DNA from: Gammaproteobacteria bacterium
Lineage (GTDB): Bacteria; Pseudomonadota; Gammaproteobacteria; Arenicellales; Arenicellaceae
DNA: 64,000 bases
Assembly: GCA_022447525.1 (NCBI GenBank)
Contig: JAKVBA010000009.1
Coordinates: 1-64,000, forward strand
Direction of reading: 5' to 3'
Under the pieces are notes generated by a model that did no database searches, had not been told where the DNA came from, and saw only the letters and a list, made by a program, of their open reading frames with translations. Position numbers and translations under genes: made by a program. How positions within the stretch are numbered: the first letter of the stretch is position 1; every line of letters begins with the position of its first letter. This document shows, piece after piece, positions 9,524 through 19,951 of this stretch.

Positions 9524-11299
9524 CTAGGATTTCTCGACGATCCAGCTATTAACGATTCGCTCTAAGACAGAGAGGGGTAATGCGCCGTTTTCCAAGACTT
9601 TGTCATGAAACTCACGGATATCGAAAGACTCACCAAGCTCTGCTTCAGCCTTGGCACGTAGTTCACGAATTTTTAGTTCGCCGATTTTGTAAGCCAGGGC
9701 TTGTCCTGGCCATGTGATATAACGATCTACTTCCGAAACCACGTTATTCATGGATAAACCGGAGTTCTCCGCCATGTAATCAATGGCCTGTTGTCTACTC
9801 CAACCTTTACTGTGTAAGCCCGTATCAACTACCAACCGACAAGCTCTCCACATCTCGTAGGACAGTCGACCGAAATTAGTATACGGAGTTTGATAAAAAC
9901 CGACTTCGAGCCCCAGCCGTTCACTGTAAAGCGCCCACCCTTCAACAAAGACAGTTTGACCGCCGTATTTTCTGAAGTTAGGTAAATCTAATTCTTGAGC
10001 GAGCGCTATCTGTAAATGATGACCAGGGACCGCTTCATGTAATGACAGCGCTTCTAATTGATAAAGCGGGCGGGTGTCTAACAGTGTGGTGTTGACAAAG
10101 TAAAAACCAGCTCGAGAACCGTCCCCAGCAGGGCGTTGGTAATATGCCGTGGTAGTTTTCTCCGCGATGTCGAGTGGAATCTCTTTTAATCCATAGGGCA
10201 TACGCGGTAACTTGCCAAACAGCTTTGGTAATTCGCCATCCATTTTTTTAGAAATGGTTGCGGCAACCTGCATGCGCTCTTCAGCTGTTTTTGGATAAAA
10301 CTCTGGGTTGGTTTTTAAATACTCTAACCACGCTTTAAAATCGCCTTCGAAGTTTGCATCTTTTATGACCTCGTCCATTTCGTCACGAATTCTGGCAACT
10401 TCACTTAAGCCAATATTATGTACCTGTTCAGCGGTTAAATTAGTGGTGGTGAAAAACTTTACTCGGTGCTGATAATAATCCTCGCCACCTGGTAATGTAT
10501 TAGTGCCAACTTTGGTATTACAGTTTGGCGCGTAGTTATTAACGTAAAACTCGCGAAACTTCACCAACGCTGGAATAACATTTTCTATGACCGTGGCGCT
10601 GGCAAGGGTCTTTATTCGATCAAAATCCTGTTGTTTTACCACGGCAGGCTTGTGCGCAAACGGCTGCATAAAAACACTACTCTGGGCATCCTCTACAATG
10701 TGGGTTTCTATGGATTTTTCATAGCCCCTCATTGGTTCACATGGTTGTACCCAACCGGCATCAAGACCACTTTGCAGCCTTGCCGTAGCACTCTCAAGAT
10801 AGCTTGGAATTGCCTCTAATCTCGTTGCGTAGCTCTGGTAATCAGCGATCGTAAAAAATGGCAGTCTGCCAACCATCGAAGTGAGGCTCAGATGAGGGCC
10901 GCCGCGGTTGGTCATGATCATATACCGCCCCCCGTGTTTAGCGGCCTCAATTTCGTTTTCTAAATCTAACTTTAAAAGCGAGTGATTTAGCTGACTCGAA
11001 CTGGATAGACTTGCGGGTGAGATTTGGTTTAGTCGTTTCAACAGTTCAGCGTTGGTGGCGACTGATAGATCATAGGCTTCTAAAGAAGGATCCGATAAGA
11101 ATGAATCGTAGTCGCGCACACCTAAGCTGGTAGCAAGGGTGGGGTTTTCGGCAAGTGTTTTGGACCAATGTTCGTCCAAGATGGACTGAAAGGTCGCCTC
11201 GGCAAGCTCGTTGGCTTTCAATTGGGTGGTAAGGGCAAGAATCAGCACTAAGCCTAAGTTGGCGAATTTGCTTGACCTATTGATGTTTTTATTATGCAT
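9524..11299 (-). CDS. DUF885 family exported (putative metallopeptidase-like) protein
   Basis: N-terminal hydrophobic signal; LEALSLHEAVPGHHLQIALAQE motif, typical of DUF885. Confidence 0.88.
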   Translation of the reverse strand: MHNKNINRSSKFANLGLVLILALTTQLKANELAEATFQSILDEHWSKTLAENPTLATSLGVRDYDSFLSDPSLEAYDLSVATNAELLKRLNQISPASLSSSSQLNHSLLKLDLENEIEAAKHGGRYMIMTNRGGPHLSLTSMVGRLPFFTIADYQSYATRLEAIPSYLESATARLQSGLDAGWVQPCEPMRGYEKSIETHIVEDAQSSVFMQPFAHKPAVVKQQDFDRIKTLASATVIENVIPALVKFREFYVNNYAPNCNTKVGTNTLPGGEDYYQHRVKFFTTTNLTAEQVHNIGLSEVARIRDEMDEVIKDANFEGDFKAWLEYLKTNPEFYPKTAEERMQVAATISKKMDGELPKLFGKLPRMPYGLKEIPLDIAEKTTTAYYQRPAGDGSRAGFYFVNTTLLDTRPLYQLEALSLHEAVPGHHLQIALAQELDLPNFRKYGGQTVFVEGWALYSERLGLEVGFYQTPYTNFGRLSYEMWRACRLVVDTGLHSKGWSRQQAIDYMAENSGLSMNNVVSEVDRYITWPGQALAYKIGELKIRELRAKAEAELGESFDIREFHDKVLENGALPLSVLERIVNSWIVEKS

Positions 11300-11430
11300 T
11301 TGTGGAGCCGTGTTGTGTTGTACGGCTCCATATTATCATTGCGTAATTGATGATTGTACTGTGAAAGACCTCACTGCACGATCGGTAGACAACTGATTTG
11401 ATCAGTCACAAACCTTTGATCAAATGCGCC

Positions 11431-11622
11431 CTAGTAAATACTCGCTTGCGAACCCTGCAATATAGAGCTTGGCAGACTCTTAACAACATTAACGAGTTCT
11501 TTAAGATCTTGGTCGGCACTAAAGTTACTGCCGCAAAGGCTGACTTGCATGATCTCTACCGTCACTCCGTTTGGTAGTTCGCAAATCATCGTGTTCTCTT
11601 CTGGGTTGTTAAAAATTTTCAT
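11431..11622 (-). CDS. Small hypothetical protein
   Basis: 63-aa ORF MKIFNNPEENTMICELPNGVTVEIMQVSLCGSNFSADQDLKELVNVVKSLPSS... with an isolated intergenic position; no family recognised. Confidence 0.35.
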   Translation of the reverse strand: MKIFNNPEENTMICELPNGVTVEIMQVSLCGSNFSADQDLKELVNVVKSLPSSILQGSQASIY

Positions 11623-11849
11623 AGCTGCCCCTGACTATTGATTTTAGTTGGTGACTCGGGAGTTTGGTCAGACCGAGTCGAATTCAATTTCGATGTTGAG
11701 CATTCTACGAATACGCTACAACTTAGACTTCACCCAAACGAATGAAATTTCCAGCTGTTTGACGGTTTTTCCTTTGTTATGATGGGCTTATCGCGCTAAA
11801 AGCCCCCATTTTCAGTGTACTAAAAAATCTAATATCACTATTCTTCCTT

Positions 11850-12452
11850 ATGCACATTCCTTATTCTGAAGCGTGTGAGCGCAATAAAGATCCTATTTTG
11901 GCGGTCTTACAGCCCTATTTAAATCACACAGACAGTGTACTTGAAATTGGCTCTGGAACCGCTCAGCATGCGGTCTATTTTGCTGCGGCAAATCCTCACC
12001 TTTATTGGCAAACCAGTGACCAAACGACCTATATTGAGGGCATTAATGCTCAGTTATCTGTGGCTAAGGTAGATAATGTCAAAAAGCCGCTTGTATTGGA
12101 TGTGAACCAAAACCCATGGCTTGAGAAGTCCACTAAGTTCGATCTCGTGTACTCGGCAAACACGTTCCATATCATGAGTGCAAGTGATGTCGAGGCCTTC
12201 TTTAACGGCTTGTCTGATGTACTTAATCGTAACGGTACCCTGGTGGTATATGGGCCGTTTAATTACAGCGGCAGATTTACTAGCGATAGTAATGCATCTT
12301 TCGATCAGCGGCTTCGTGAGCGGGGCGAAGGTAGCTCAATCAAAGACTTTGAATGGGTAAACGAGTTGGCTACAAATGAAGGCCTTTCGTTGTCAGAAGA
12401 TGTACGTATGCCAGCCAATAATCAGTGTTTGATATGGTCTAAAAGCTCATAA
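11850..12452 (+). CDS. DUF938 / class I SAM-dependent methyltransferase-like protein
   Basis: EACERNKDPILAVLQPYLNHTDSVLEIGSGTAQHAVYFA...NTFHIMSASDVEAFF...LVVYGPFNYSGRFTSDSNASFD. Confidence 0.88.
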   Translation: MHIPYSEACERNKDPILAVLQPYLNHTDSVLEIGSGTAQHAVYFAAANPHLYWQTSDQTTYIEGINAQLSVAKVDNVKKPLVLDVNQNPWLEKSTKFDLVYSANTFHIMSASDVEAFFNGLSDVLNRNGTLVVYGPFNYSGRFTSDSNASFDQRLRERGEGSSIKDFEWVNELATNEGLSLSEDVRMPANNQCLIWSKSS

Positions 12453-12465
12453 ATAGAGGGGAACT

Positions 12466-13335
12466 ATGGATTCATCTAACCTAATCTCGGCTGAAGATTT
12501 ACAAGCCTCGCTAGAAACTAGCGATTTGCATATCCTTGACGCCTCTTGGTATCTGCCGTCGGCGAACAGAGACACCCATGCCGAATTTCTACAAAAGCGC
12601 ATACCTGGGGCCATATTTTGGGACATAGACAAAATCGCTGATTTGAGTCAGGATCTACCACATATGTTGCCCACGCAGAAAGTGATGAATCAAGTTTGCT
12701 ATCAACTTGGTGTTTCACCTGAATCGCAGATAGTAGTTTATGACACTTCGGGTCTGTTTTCGGCCGCTCGAGTTTGGTGGACTTTCAAAGTGTATGGATT
12801 TGATCGAGTAAAGGTGCTCGATGGCGGCTTACCGGCCTGGCTAAGTACCAATGGAGCGATAGAGAATGGCGAACCAGTAACCACGCTTGAGGCTCACCCA
12901 TCTGAAGATTGTGAAATTTTAGTTCGCCGCAATGAAACCTTTTTGGCATCAAGACACGTCTTAATTAACAACATTGAGTCACAAGACTATTTGGTGCTCG
13001 ATGCGCGGTCACGTGGGCGCTTTGATGGTACGGCCCCTGAGCCTAGGCCAGAGTTAAGGTCTGGGCATATGCCGGGTTCTTATTCATTACCATTTGAGAC
13101 CTTAATGGCTGATGGCAGGCTCAAATCAAAAGCGGAGTTAATAACCCTATTTGCTGAGTTTGGACTGAATCCAAATTCAGATGAGAAACAAATTGTGACC
13201 TCGTGTGGTTCTGGTGTCACCGCAGCGATAATTACCTTGGCGTTGGTTGAAGCGGGTTTTTCGCACCATCGACTTTATGACGGCGCTTGGTGCGAATGGG
13301 CGTCGGCGCAAGACACCACTATTTTGTCGGTATGA
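12466..13335 (+). CDS. sseA: 3-mercaptopyruvate sulfurtransferase (two-domain rhodanese)
   Basis: RIPGAIFWDIDKIAD, VLDGGLPAWL, RSGHMPGSYSLPF, TSCGSGVTAAIITLAL (CGSGVTA active-site loop). Confidence 0.92.
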   Translation: MDSSNLISAEDLQASLETSDLHILDASWYLPSANRDTHAEFLQKRIPGAIFWDIDKIADLSQDLPHMLPTQKVMNQVCYQLGVSPESQIVVYDTSGLFSAARVWWTFKVYGFDRVKVLDGGLPAWLSTNGAIENGEPVTTLEAHPSEDCEILVRRNETFLASRHVLINNIESQDYLVLDARSRGRFDGTAPEPRPELRSGHMPGSYSLPFETLMADGRLKSKAELITLFAEFGLNPNSDEKQIVTSCGSGVTAAIITLALVEAGFSHHRLYDGAWCEWASAQDTTILSV

Positions 13336-13697
13336 TGAACCAAATAGAGCATGTGCTGACGGATCGTGGGTCTAAATACGCAGTCAGTGGTATGAAGGCT
13401 CAGTCTAAAAATGAAGCGCAAAAAGTGATTAAGACCTTGTGCAAGAAAAAGAAGTTTGGCAAAGCCACGCACAACACTTGGGCATTATTACTAGATGACG
13501 GTACTCAAATTAAAAACGATGACGGTGAATCAGGTGCAGGCGCAATTATTTTGCGCATGCTAGCAGAAAAGCAATTGCTGAACACCGTTGTTATTGTGAC
13601 GAGGTGGTACGGTGGGGTGCACTTAGGCGGTGATCGGTTTCGTCACGTAAAAACATGTGTGCAAGCTTATTTTAATGAATATCTACCAAGCGAATAG
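13332..13697 (+). CDS. YigZ/IMPACT (UPF0029) family protein
   Basis: GKATHNTWALLLDDGTQIKNDDGESGAGAIILRMLAEKQLLNTVVIVTRWYGGVHLGGDRF. The ATG overlaps the sseA stop (ATGA); the track start at 13287 is inside sseA. Confidence 0.85.
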   Translation: MMNQIEHVLTDRGSKYAVSGMKAQSKNEAQKVIKTLCKKKKFGKATHNTWALLLDDGTQIKNDDGESGAGAIILRMLAEKQLLNTVVIVTRWYGGVHLGGDRFRHVKTCVQAYFNEYLPSE

Positions 13698-13761
13698 TGT
13701 GTGAAGCTTTGAAGTCAAGTATTGGCTTGGATGGGAAACGAATGATAACTGAGGGTAATTT

Positions 13762-14628
13762 ATGCAAGGATCACTCATAACCGGAACAAACTTTGTTGCG
13801 GTGGATAACGTCAGCAAATGTTTTGGATCCACCATTGCGTTGGATAACGTTAGTCTCGAGATTGGTGCAGGCGAGATCGTTGGTTTGATTGGCCCAAATG
13901 GGGCCGGCAAATCAACTTTGCTGAAGGCGATGATGGGTTTAATGAAGTTCAGTGGGCGTTTATCGGTGTTCGGTCAAAATCCAATGAGCGATCGCAAAAA
14001 GTTACTGTCCAAAATGAGTTATATAGCGGACGTTGCATCGCTACCGGGCTGGATGCGCGTTGAAGAACTATTACGGTTTGTTGCTGATACTCATACTAAG
14101 TTTGATATCGCACGCGCAAAGCAGCTATTAAATGACACCCCAATACCGTTAAGTGCAAAGATAGAGGCGCTCTCAAAAGGGATGAAGACCCGTCTACATT
14201 TGTCGGTGATATTGGCTATTAATACAGACTTTTTAGTGCTTGATGAGCCAACACTCGGGCTGGATGTGTTAGTTCGTAGAGACTTCCAAGATCGTTTAAT
14301 TGAAGACTATTTCAATCAACAGCGAAGCATCCTCATAACCACACATCAAATCGATGAGATTGAAAGTATTTTGACTCGAGTTTTATTTATCAAAGACGGT
14401 CGAATTACCTTAGATATCAATAAAAGTGACTTAAAAACCAAGTATCTCAAGTTGTTGAGCACTACCAATGTGGTGTTCGCCGACCCGTCGATTAAGCCGG
14501 TATATCAGCGCCAATTACCGAATCATACGGAGCTGATTTTTGAAAATGTCGACAAGGCATTGCTTGCTGAGTATGGTGAAGTGGTATCACCCTCGCTCGA
14601 AGACTTGTTTGTCGCAACAAATTCTTAA
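13762..14628 (+). CDS. ABC transporter ATP-binding protein
   Basis: Walker A GPNGAGKST, signature LSKGMKTRLHLS, Walker B FLVLDEPTLGLD. Confidence 0.95.
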   Translation: MQGSLITGTNFVAVDNVSKCFGSTIALDNVSLEIGAGEIVGLIGPNGAGKSTLLKAMMGLMKFSGRLSVFGQNPMSDRKKLLSKMSYIADVASLPGWMRVEELLRFVADTHTKFDIARAKQLLNDTPIPLSAKIEALSKGMKTRLHLSVILAINTDFLVLDEPTLGLDVLVRRDFQDRLIEDYFNQQRSILITTHQIDEIESILTRVLFIKDGRITLDINKSDLKTKYLKLLSTTNVVFADPSIKPVYQRQLPNHTELIFENVDKALLAEYGEVVSPSLEDLFVATNS

Positions 14629-14637
14629 GGGGTTAAA

Positions 14638-15396
14638 ATGAATACGTTTATCGCATTAATAAAGCGAGAAGTTGCCGAGCATAATAGTCTATGGCGGGTA
14701 CCACTGGTTTTATTGGGGATCGCATTTTTAGTAAAACTAAGCTTTGTCTTTGGCAATTTATCTTTCGACTTTGACTTAGCAAGTCGGCTAAATCTAGATG
14801 CTAGCGTCGAGTCTCTTTTAAGTACCGCCGTGGGTAAAGTGCTTAAAGAAACGTCTGACTTTATTGCCTTTGTGATGTATGTCGTAGCGATATTTTATGC
14901 ACTGGCGAGTTTGTATGACGAGAGACAAGATCAAAGCGTCTTGTTTTGGCGATCACTGCCGATCTCAGATACGGAAACGATTTTAGCAAAACTAGTGGTT
15001 GCCCTGGCTGTTGTGCCAATTGTAGTGGTGGTGTTGCAGTCAATTGTGGCCGTTGTCTTTCTTGGTACTCAAAGCAGTTCTTACTTGGGGGCCTATTTTT
15101 CATACTCGTTGGGCGAACTTGGTAAAACTTTGCTGTGGTCAATGCTGCCGATAATTTCTTGGTGCTTGTTTTGCTCGCAAATAGCAAAAAAGAGCCCATT
15201 GATGATGGCGTTGGTCATTCCCTTGGTCGTTACGGTGGTCGACTGGCTTTTTTTAGATGGTGTGATAGCCGATACTTTCGTTATTAACCGCTTTACTGGC
15301 GTCGACCACTACACACCTACGGTTTTGATCATAGGGTTGATATTCTCCGCGGCTTGTTTGACAGCGACCATTGCAAAGCGTGGAGAGCGCTTTTAA
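14638..15396 (+). CDS. ABC-2 type transporter permease
   Basis: Polytopic hydrophobic protein (AFVMYVVAIFYALASLYDERQDQSVLFWRSLPISDTE) immediately downstream of the ATPase. Confidence 0.88.
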   Translation: MNTFIALIKREVAEHNSLWRVPLVLLGIAFLVKLSFVFGNLSFDFDLASRLNLDASVESLLSTAVGKVLKETSDFIAFVMYVVAIFYALASLYDERQDQSVLFWRSLPISDTETILAKLVVALAVVPIVVVVLQSIVAVVFLGTQSSSYLGAYFSYSLGELGKTLLWSMLPIISWCLFCSQIAKKSPLMMALVIPLVVTVVDWLFLDGVIADTFVINRFTGVDHYTPTVLIIGLIFSAACLTATIAKRGERF

Positions 15397-15414
15397 TCTG
15401 GGTCCTTGTAGTAG

Positions 15415-16089
15415 TTAATTAAAAGCGCGTTGTTGAAGAGCAGCAACTCGTTCTTGTGCTTCGGCGTTGGTTTTGTCCAGTATCGCTTTCACTAGACTCG
15501 TGCCTTGCTCGATGGTTAGCGATCGGTCTACCAGGAGCGGTTCACCATAAACAATGACCAAATGACCAAAAAAATAGGGGACGAAAGATTGATCCCAACT
15601 CGAGAACTTTTTTACTTTGGTGGCTGAATACGCCACTGGCACAATAGGGGTGCCGGTCATTTGTGCTAATTGGATTGCGCCAGGTTTAACCTCAAACGCA
15701 GGTCCGCGAGGGCCATCGGTGGCGATAGCTAATTCGGCGCCTCCTTTTAACAGCCGAATCATTTGCTTTAACGCTTGTACCCCCTTCTTTGAACTCGAGC
15801 CTCGAATCGGTATTTTACCAAACCTGCGTACAAGCCAGGCCATATAGTCTCCATCTCGACTATCGGAGACTAAAGCGTATATATTTCGTTTTTTGCGCAG
15901 CTGAGGAAGAATGAATTGTTGATTATGCCAAAACACAAAGGTGTGCCCGATGTTGTCGTCACAGAGTTTGTCAACATGCTCCATACCAATGGTGGTAACC
16001 TTAGAAAACCTCATCAGCATTTTCAGATATAACAAGAAAAACGGTGCGATAAAGATATAAATAAAGATGGAAATGAGCTTTTTCTTCAC
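15415..16089 (-). CDS. Lysophospholipid acyltransferase family protein (DUF374 type)
   Basis: FVFWHNQQFILPQL, LVSDSRDGDYMAWLVRRFGKIPIRGSSSKKGVQALKQMI, LAIATDGPRGPAFEVKPGAIQLAQMTGTPIVPVAYSA. Confidence 0.88.
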   Translation of the reverse strand: MKKKLISIFIYIFIAPFFLLYLKMLMRFSKVTTIGMEHVDKLCDDNIGHTFVFWHNQQFILPQLRKKRNIYALVSDSRDGDYMAWLVRRFGKIPIRGSSSKKGVQALKQMIRLLKGGAELAIATDGPRGPAFEVKPGAIQLAQMTGTPIVPVAYSATKVKKFSSWDQSFVPYFFGHLVIVYGEPLLVDRSLTIEQGTSLVKAILDKTNAEAQERVAALQQRAFN

Positions 16090-16201
16090 AGCCGTCTCGT
16101 AATAAGGTTCAATAGATTCGTCGCTCTAATCATACTCTATTTGCGGTCAAATAGCCGATCTGTGGTATTCTCTTCGCCTAATAAACCGTTAGATTTGATC
16201 T

Positions 16202-17125
16202 GTGCGAAACAAACAAACCCCATTCCCATATCAGCGTTTTTTAGCGCCAAAATATTGGCCCACGTGGATTGGATTGGCCATTGTGCGACTGATCACACTA
16301 TTGCCATTACGAGTGCTCGCTGCGGTTGGTCATGGAGTTGGTATGCTGGCCTATCACTTGGGCGCCTCGCGCCGAAACATCGCTTTGAAAAACATAAAGG
16401 CCTGTTTTCCAGAGATTAGTGATGAAGAAGCAAATCGCATTAACAAAGATCACTTCAGTTATGTGGGCCAATCGATTTTCACTGTGCCAGCGAATATGTG
16501 GATATCAAAAGACCGCTTCAAATCGCGCATAGAGTTAGACGGGCGCGAACATTATGATCAAGCCTTGGCCGACGGTAAGAACATAATATTATTAGCACCA
16601 CACTTTATAGGTTTAGACGCCGGCGGACTGACTTTAGGATTTGAACGGGAAGCCATGTCCATGTATCAATACGCAAAAAACACGCTAATGGACGAAATAA
16701 TCAAACGTGGCCGCAGTCGTTTTGGTTCACATTTGATCGAACGTAAAGCTCCACTGAGACAGGTGATTAAATTGATTCGCAGAGGACTCCCGTTCTATTA
16801 TCTGCCCGATCAAGATGCCGGCAGAAAAGGCATCTTTGTACCATTTTTTCACCCATTAGCCTCCACCACACCTGCGCTAGGAAAATTCGCTAAACTGTCT
16901 AAGGCCGTTGTGATACCAGTAAAAACTCGAGTCAAACCCAAAGGCGCTGGTTACCAAGTCACCTTAGGCGAGCCACTAAAAGACTTCCCATCGGGCGACG
17001 ATATAGCCGATACAACGGCTATGAACCAAGCCATTGAGACAATGGTAAGAAGCATGCCAGAACAATATTTATGGGTTCATAAACGGTTTAAAACCAGACC
17101 AGAAGGCGATGCTAAGTTTTACTGA
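16202..17125 (+). CDS. LpxL/HtrB-like lipid A biosynthesis acyltransferase
   Basis: RVLAAVGHGVGMLAYHLGASRRNIALKNIKACFPEISDEEA, ILLAPHFIGLDAGGL, YYLPDQDAGRKGIFVPFFHPLASTTPALGKFA; GTG start. Confidence 0.92.
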   Translation: MRNKQTPFPYQRFLAPKYWPTWIGLAIVRLITLLPLRVLAAVGHGVGMLAYHLGASRRNIALKNIKACFPEISDEEANRINKDHFSYVGQSIFTVPANMWISKDRFKSRIELDGREHYDQALADGKNIILLAPHFIGLDAGGLTLGFEREAMSMYQYAKNTLMDEIIKRGRSRFGSHLIERKAPLRQVIKLIRRGLPFYYLPDQDAGRKGIFVPFFHPLASTTPALGKFAKLSKAVVIPVKTRVKPKGAGYQVTLGEPLKDFPSGDDIADTTAMNQAIETMVRSMPEQYLWVHKRFKTRPEGDAKFY

Positions 17126-17628
17126 TTTGCGTCAGACAGCGATCGTCTCAATTATCCTTTTCCATGATCAGTAATCAAAGTTGAAACTGTGAACTGTTGA
17201 TTAAGTCCTCTTACACCAGCTACTGATATGTAATCAGAATTTTAAGCGTGCTTGGCTGGTCTGAGTACTAATCGATTTTACGATAGCTTCGGTAACAGCC
17301 GAGCTTATTAGACACACTTTGGCAATCGCTGTGCCCGCCGCCATTTTTCAACTGGGAGAGTCATCTTTGGGTTTGTCACATTGGTGGGGTTGCCCAGTAT
17401 TTTATCATCACAAGCAATGCGGGCTTGGGGTTATTCTATAAGCTCGTCGTTGTCGTTAACTAAATTTATACTCTAAAAGGACGACAGTCCGTGAGCGCAA
17501 GTTTGACTATTTTGCGTTTGCAGGTAGATTGATCAATACTGATCAGCTGAGGTCGTATAGCAAAGGCGCTTCTCGCTTTTGTATTACGCCCCGGTTTTGA
17601 ATTGAATCCAACAGAAATGAGGTGGAAT

Positions 17629-19920
17629 ATGCGCAGTAAGCTAATGGTGCTTTGGATGGTTTTTGGTGTGGTTTTTCTTGTTGGTTGCGCTACGCCACAA
17701 CAAACAAGTTCAGCCATTCATGCGGGTGCGAAGCCGGTGGATGTTAGCATTCGTTGGACTAGTTTTGGGATACCGCACGTCAAAGCGGATGACTGGCGAA
17801 GCTTGGGTTATGGTTTTGCATATGCGACCGCTACCGATGGGGTTTGCGTAATTGCTAAGGATGTGGTCACGGTCAACGGCAATTTGATGAAGTTTTTTGG
17901 TGAACGGTTTCGAACCAGTGATGTATTTCATCGAGCACTCATTACTGACACACGCCTAATGGAGTTCTCGAAGGCGCAATCAGACCGAGCTAAAGAGTTC
18001 AGTGCCGGATATGTTGCTGGCTATAACCGTTATCTAAAAGATAACAAAGATCAACTACCCGCTTCGTGTGCTGGTAAAGATTGGGTGCGCCCAATTAGTG
18101 ATGCAGACGTAACACGATTAACCTTGGGGGTCGGAATTCGATACGGTCTGGGACGTTACACAGGCGATATCGCAGCTGCACAACCACCTGCCGATGACGC
18201 TCAAACAACAGCCTTTGCGATAAAACCTCCGTACCAATTTGAAGACCAACCGATTGATTCTCCGTTGGCAAGTAATGCGGTGGCGTTTGGCAGTGCGGTT
18301 ACCGAGAATGGTAGGGGCTTACTATTCGGCAATCCGCACTATCCTTGGTCAGGCCCCTCTCGTTTTCATCTGATTCATATGACCTTACCCGGTGAGATTG
18401 ATGTCATGGGAGCCAGCTTACTCACCACCGCTGGCGTGTCTGTTGGCTTTAATAAGGATATTGCTTGGTCGCATACCGTTTCTACCGGAATGCGAGCTAC
18501 TTTGTATAAATTAGAACTCGATCCAAAAGATCCTACGCGTTATCGGTACGGTGACGAGTTTCGTCAAATGAGTACACAGGAAGTAACGTTGGGTCTATCT
18601 GAGGAAGGCAAGCCGGTGACAGCGATTGTCTACTTCAGCCATTATGGCCCGATTGTTGAACGCGAAGGGCTTCCTTGGAATAACCAAGTAGCCTATGCGG
18701 TAAGGGACGCAAACCTTGAAAACTATAATGCCGCTGAAACATACGATGCAATAGGCAAAGCAACCAGCGTCGATGACATAGTAAAAGCATTGAACCTAGG
18801 CGGCGTATCTTGGGTGAATACCGTAGCGGCCGATAAAGATGGTCAAGCTCTTTACGCTGATATTTCAACGGTGCCCAATGTAACCACAGAATTGGTTGAG
18901 AGCTGTAAACTGGGCGATGCTCAAGTGGGTCGTGCCAAGATGATTGTGTTAGATGGCGCTCGCCCCGATTGCGAATGGATTGAATCGACACAGGCAAAGG
19001 TGGCCGGCGCTATGCCCACCGAAGAAATGCCAATGATGATACGTGATGACTATGTTTCAAATTCTAACGACAGTTACTGGCTTACTAATCCTAATCAGCC
19101 ACTTGAGGGGTATTCTCCAATCATTGGTCCTGAAAAAACAGCTCGCACTATACGCACCCGGGCTGGAATAAAGTTTGTTGAAGAACTCCTAAAGGCGGGT
19201 CCGATAAGCATTGAGACGGCGACTAGCCTGATAAGCTCGCATCGAAACTTTGGTGCTGAACTCCTTCTCGACGATTTACTTACACTCTGCGTGCCTGAGA
19301 ATGAGTCCATCGCTGAGGCCTGCAAGGCTTTAGCGAACTGGGATCGAACTCATAATATTGAAAGTCGAGGAGCGCATGTTTGGTCTGAGATAATGAGGTC
19401 GCTATTGGGCGATAGCAGTATTTACCGAGTCCCTTTTGATCTGACTGACCCGGTGAATACACCTAATGGATTGAAGGTCGAAGATAAAGCCACAGCCGAG
19501 AAACTAATTGGTGTGATCAAAGCCGTCCAAAATACGATCGCGACAGCGGGGATTGAACTGGATGCTAAGTTGGGAGATATTCAGTACGCTGAACGCAATG
19601 GCAAAAAAATACCCGTTCCGGGCGGGGAAGGCTGGGCAGGCGCGTATTCAATGATCGTCACGCAACTTTCAAAAGTTAAGGGCGTTGGTTATTCCCCGAT
19701 CATCCATGGCAATAGCATCATTCAATTCACAACTTGGGATGACGATGGCAAACTATTACCCAAAGGCCTTCTGACTTACAGCCAATCACAAGAGCCAGAT
19801 AGTCCACATTATTCGGATCAAACAGAGCTATATGCCAAAGGCGAGTGGATCGACTTTCCGTTTTATGAACAAGACATCGTCAGCGATCCAAACCTAAGAG
19901 AGTTGAGATTGAAAGAGTAA
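17629..19920 (+). CDS. Penicillin acylase/aculeacin-AHL acylase family (Ntn hydrolase) lipoprotein
   Basis: Lipobox VVFLVGCATP; SNAVAFGSAVTENGRGLLFGNPHYPWSGPSRFHLIHMTLPGEIDVMGASLLTTAGVSVGFNKDIAWSHTVS. ATG at 17629 preceded by GAGGTGG. Confidence 0.9.
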   Translation: MRSKLMVLWMVFGVVFLVGCATPQQTSSAIHAGAKPVDVSIRWTSFGIPHVKADDWRSLGYGFAYATATDGVCVIAKDVVTVNGNLMKFFGERFRTSDVFHRALITDTRLMEFSKAQSDRAKEFSAGYVAGYNRYLKDNKDQLPASCAGKDWVRPISDADVTRLTLGVGIRYGLGRYTGDIAAAQPPADDAQTTAFAIKPPYQFEDQPIDSPLASNAVAFGSAVTENGRGLLFGNPHYPWSGPSRFHLIHMTLPGEIDVMGASLLTTAGVSVGFNKDIAWSHTVSTGMRATLYKLELDPKDPTRYRYGDEFRQMSTQEVTLGLSEEGKPVTAIVYFSHYGPIVEREGLPWNNQVAYAVRDANLENYNAAETYDAIGKATSVDDIVKALNLGGVSWVNTVAADKDGQALYADISTVPNVTTELVESCKLGDAQVGRAKMIVLDGARPDCEWIESTQAKVAGAMPTEEMPMMIRDDYVSNSNDSYWLTNPNQPLEGYSPIIGPEKTARTIRTRAGIKFVEELLKAGPISIETATSLISSHRNFGAELLLDDLLTLCVPENESIAEACKALANWDRTHNIESRGAHVWSEIMRSLLGDSSIYRVPFDLTDPVNTPNGLKVEDKATAEKLIGVIKAVQNTIATAGIELDAKLGDIQYAERNGKKIPVPGGEGWAGAYSMIVTQLSKVKGVGYSPIIHGNSIIQFTTWDDDGKLLPKGLLTYSQSQEPDSPHYSDQTELYAKGEWIDFPFYEQDIVSDPNLRELRLKE

Positions 19921-19951
19921 TAGGCCAGGCAGAGCGGAGTGTCTTTTACAG

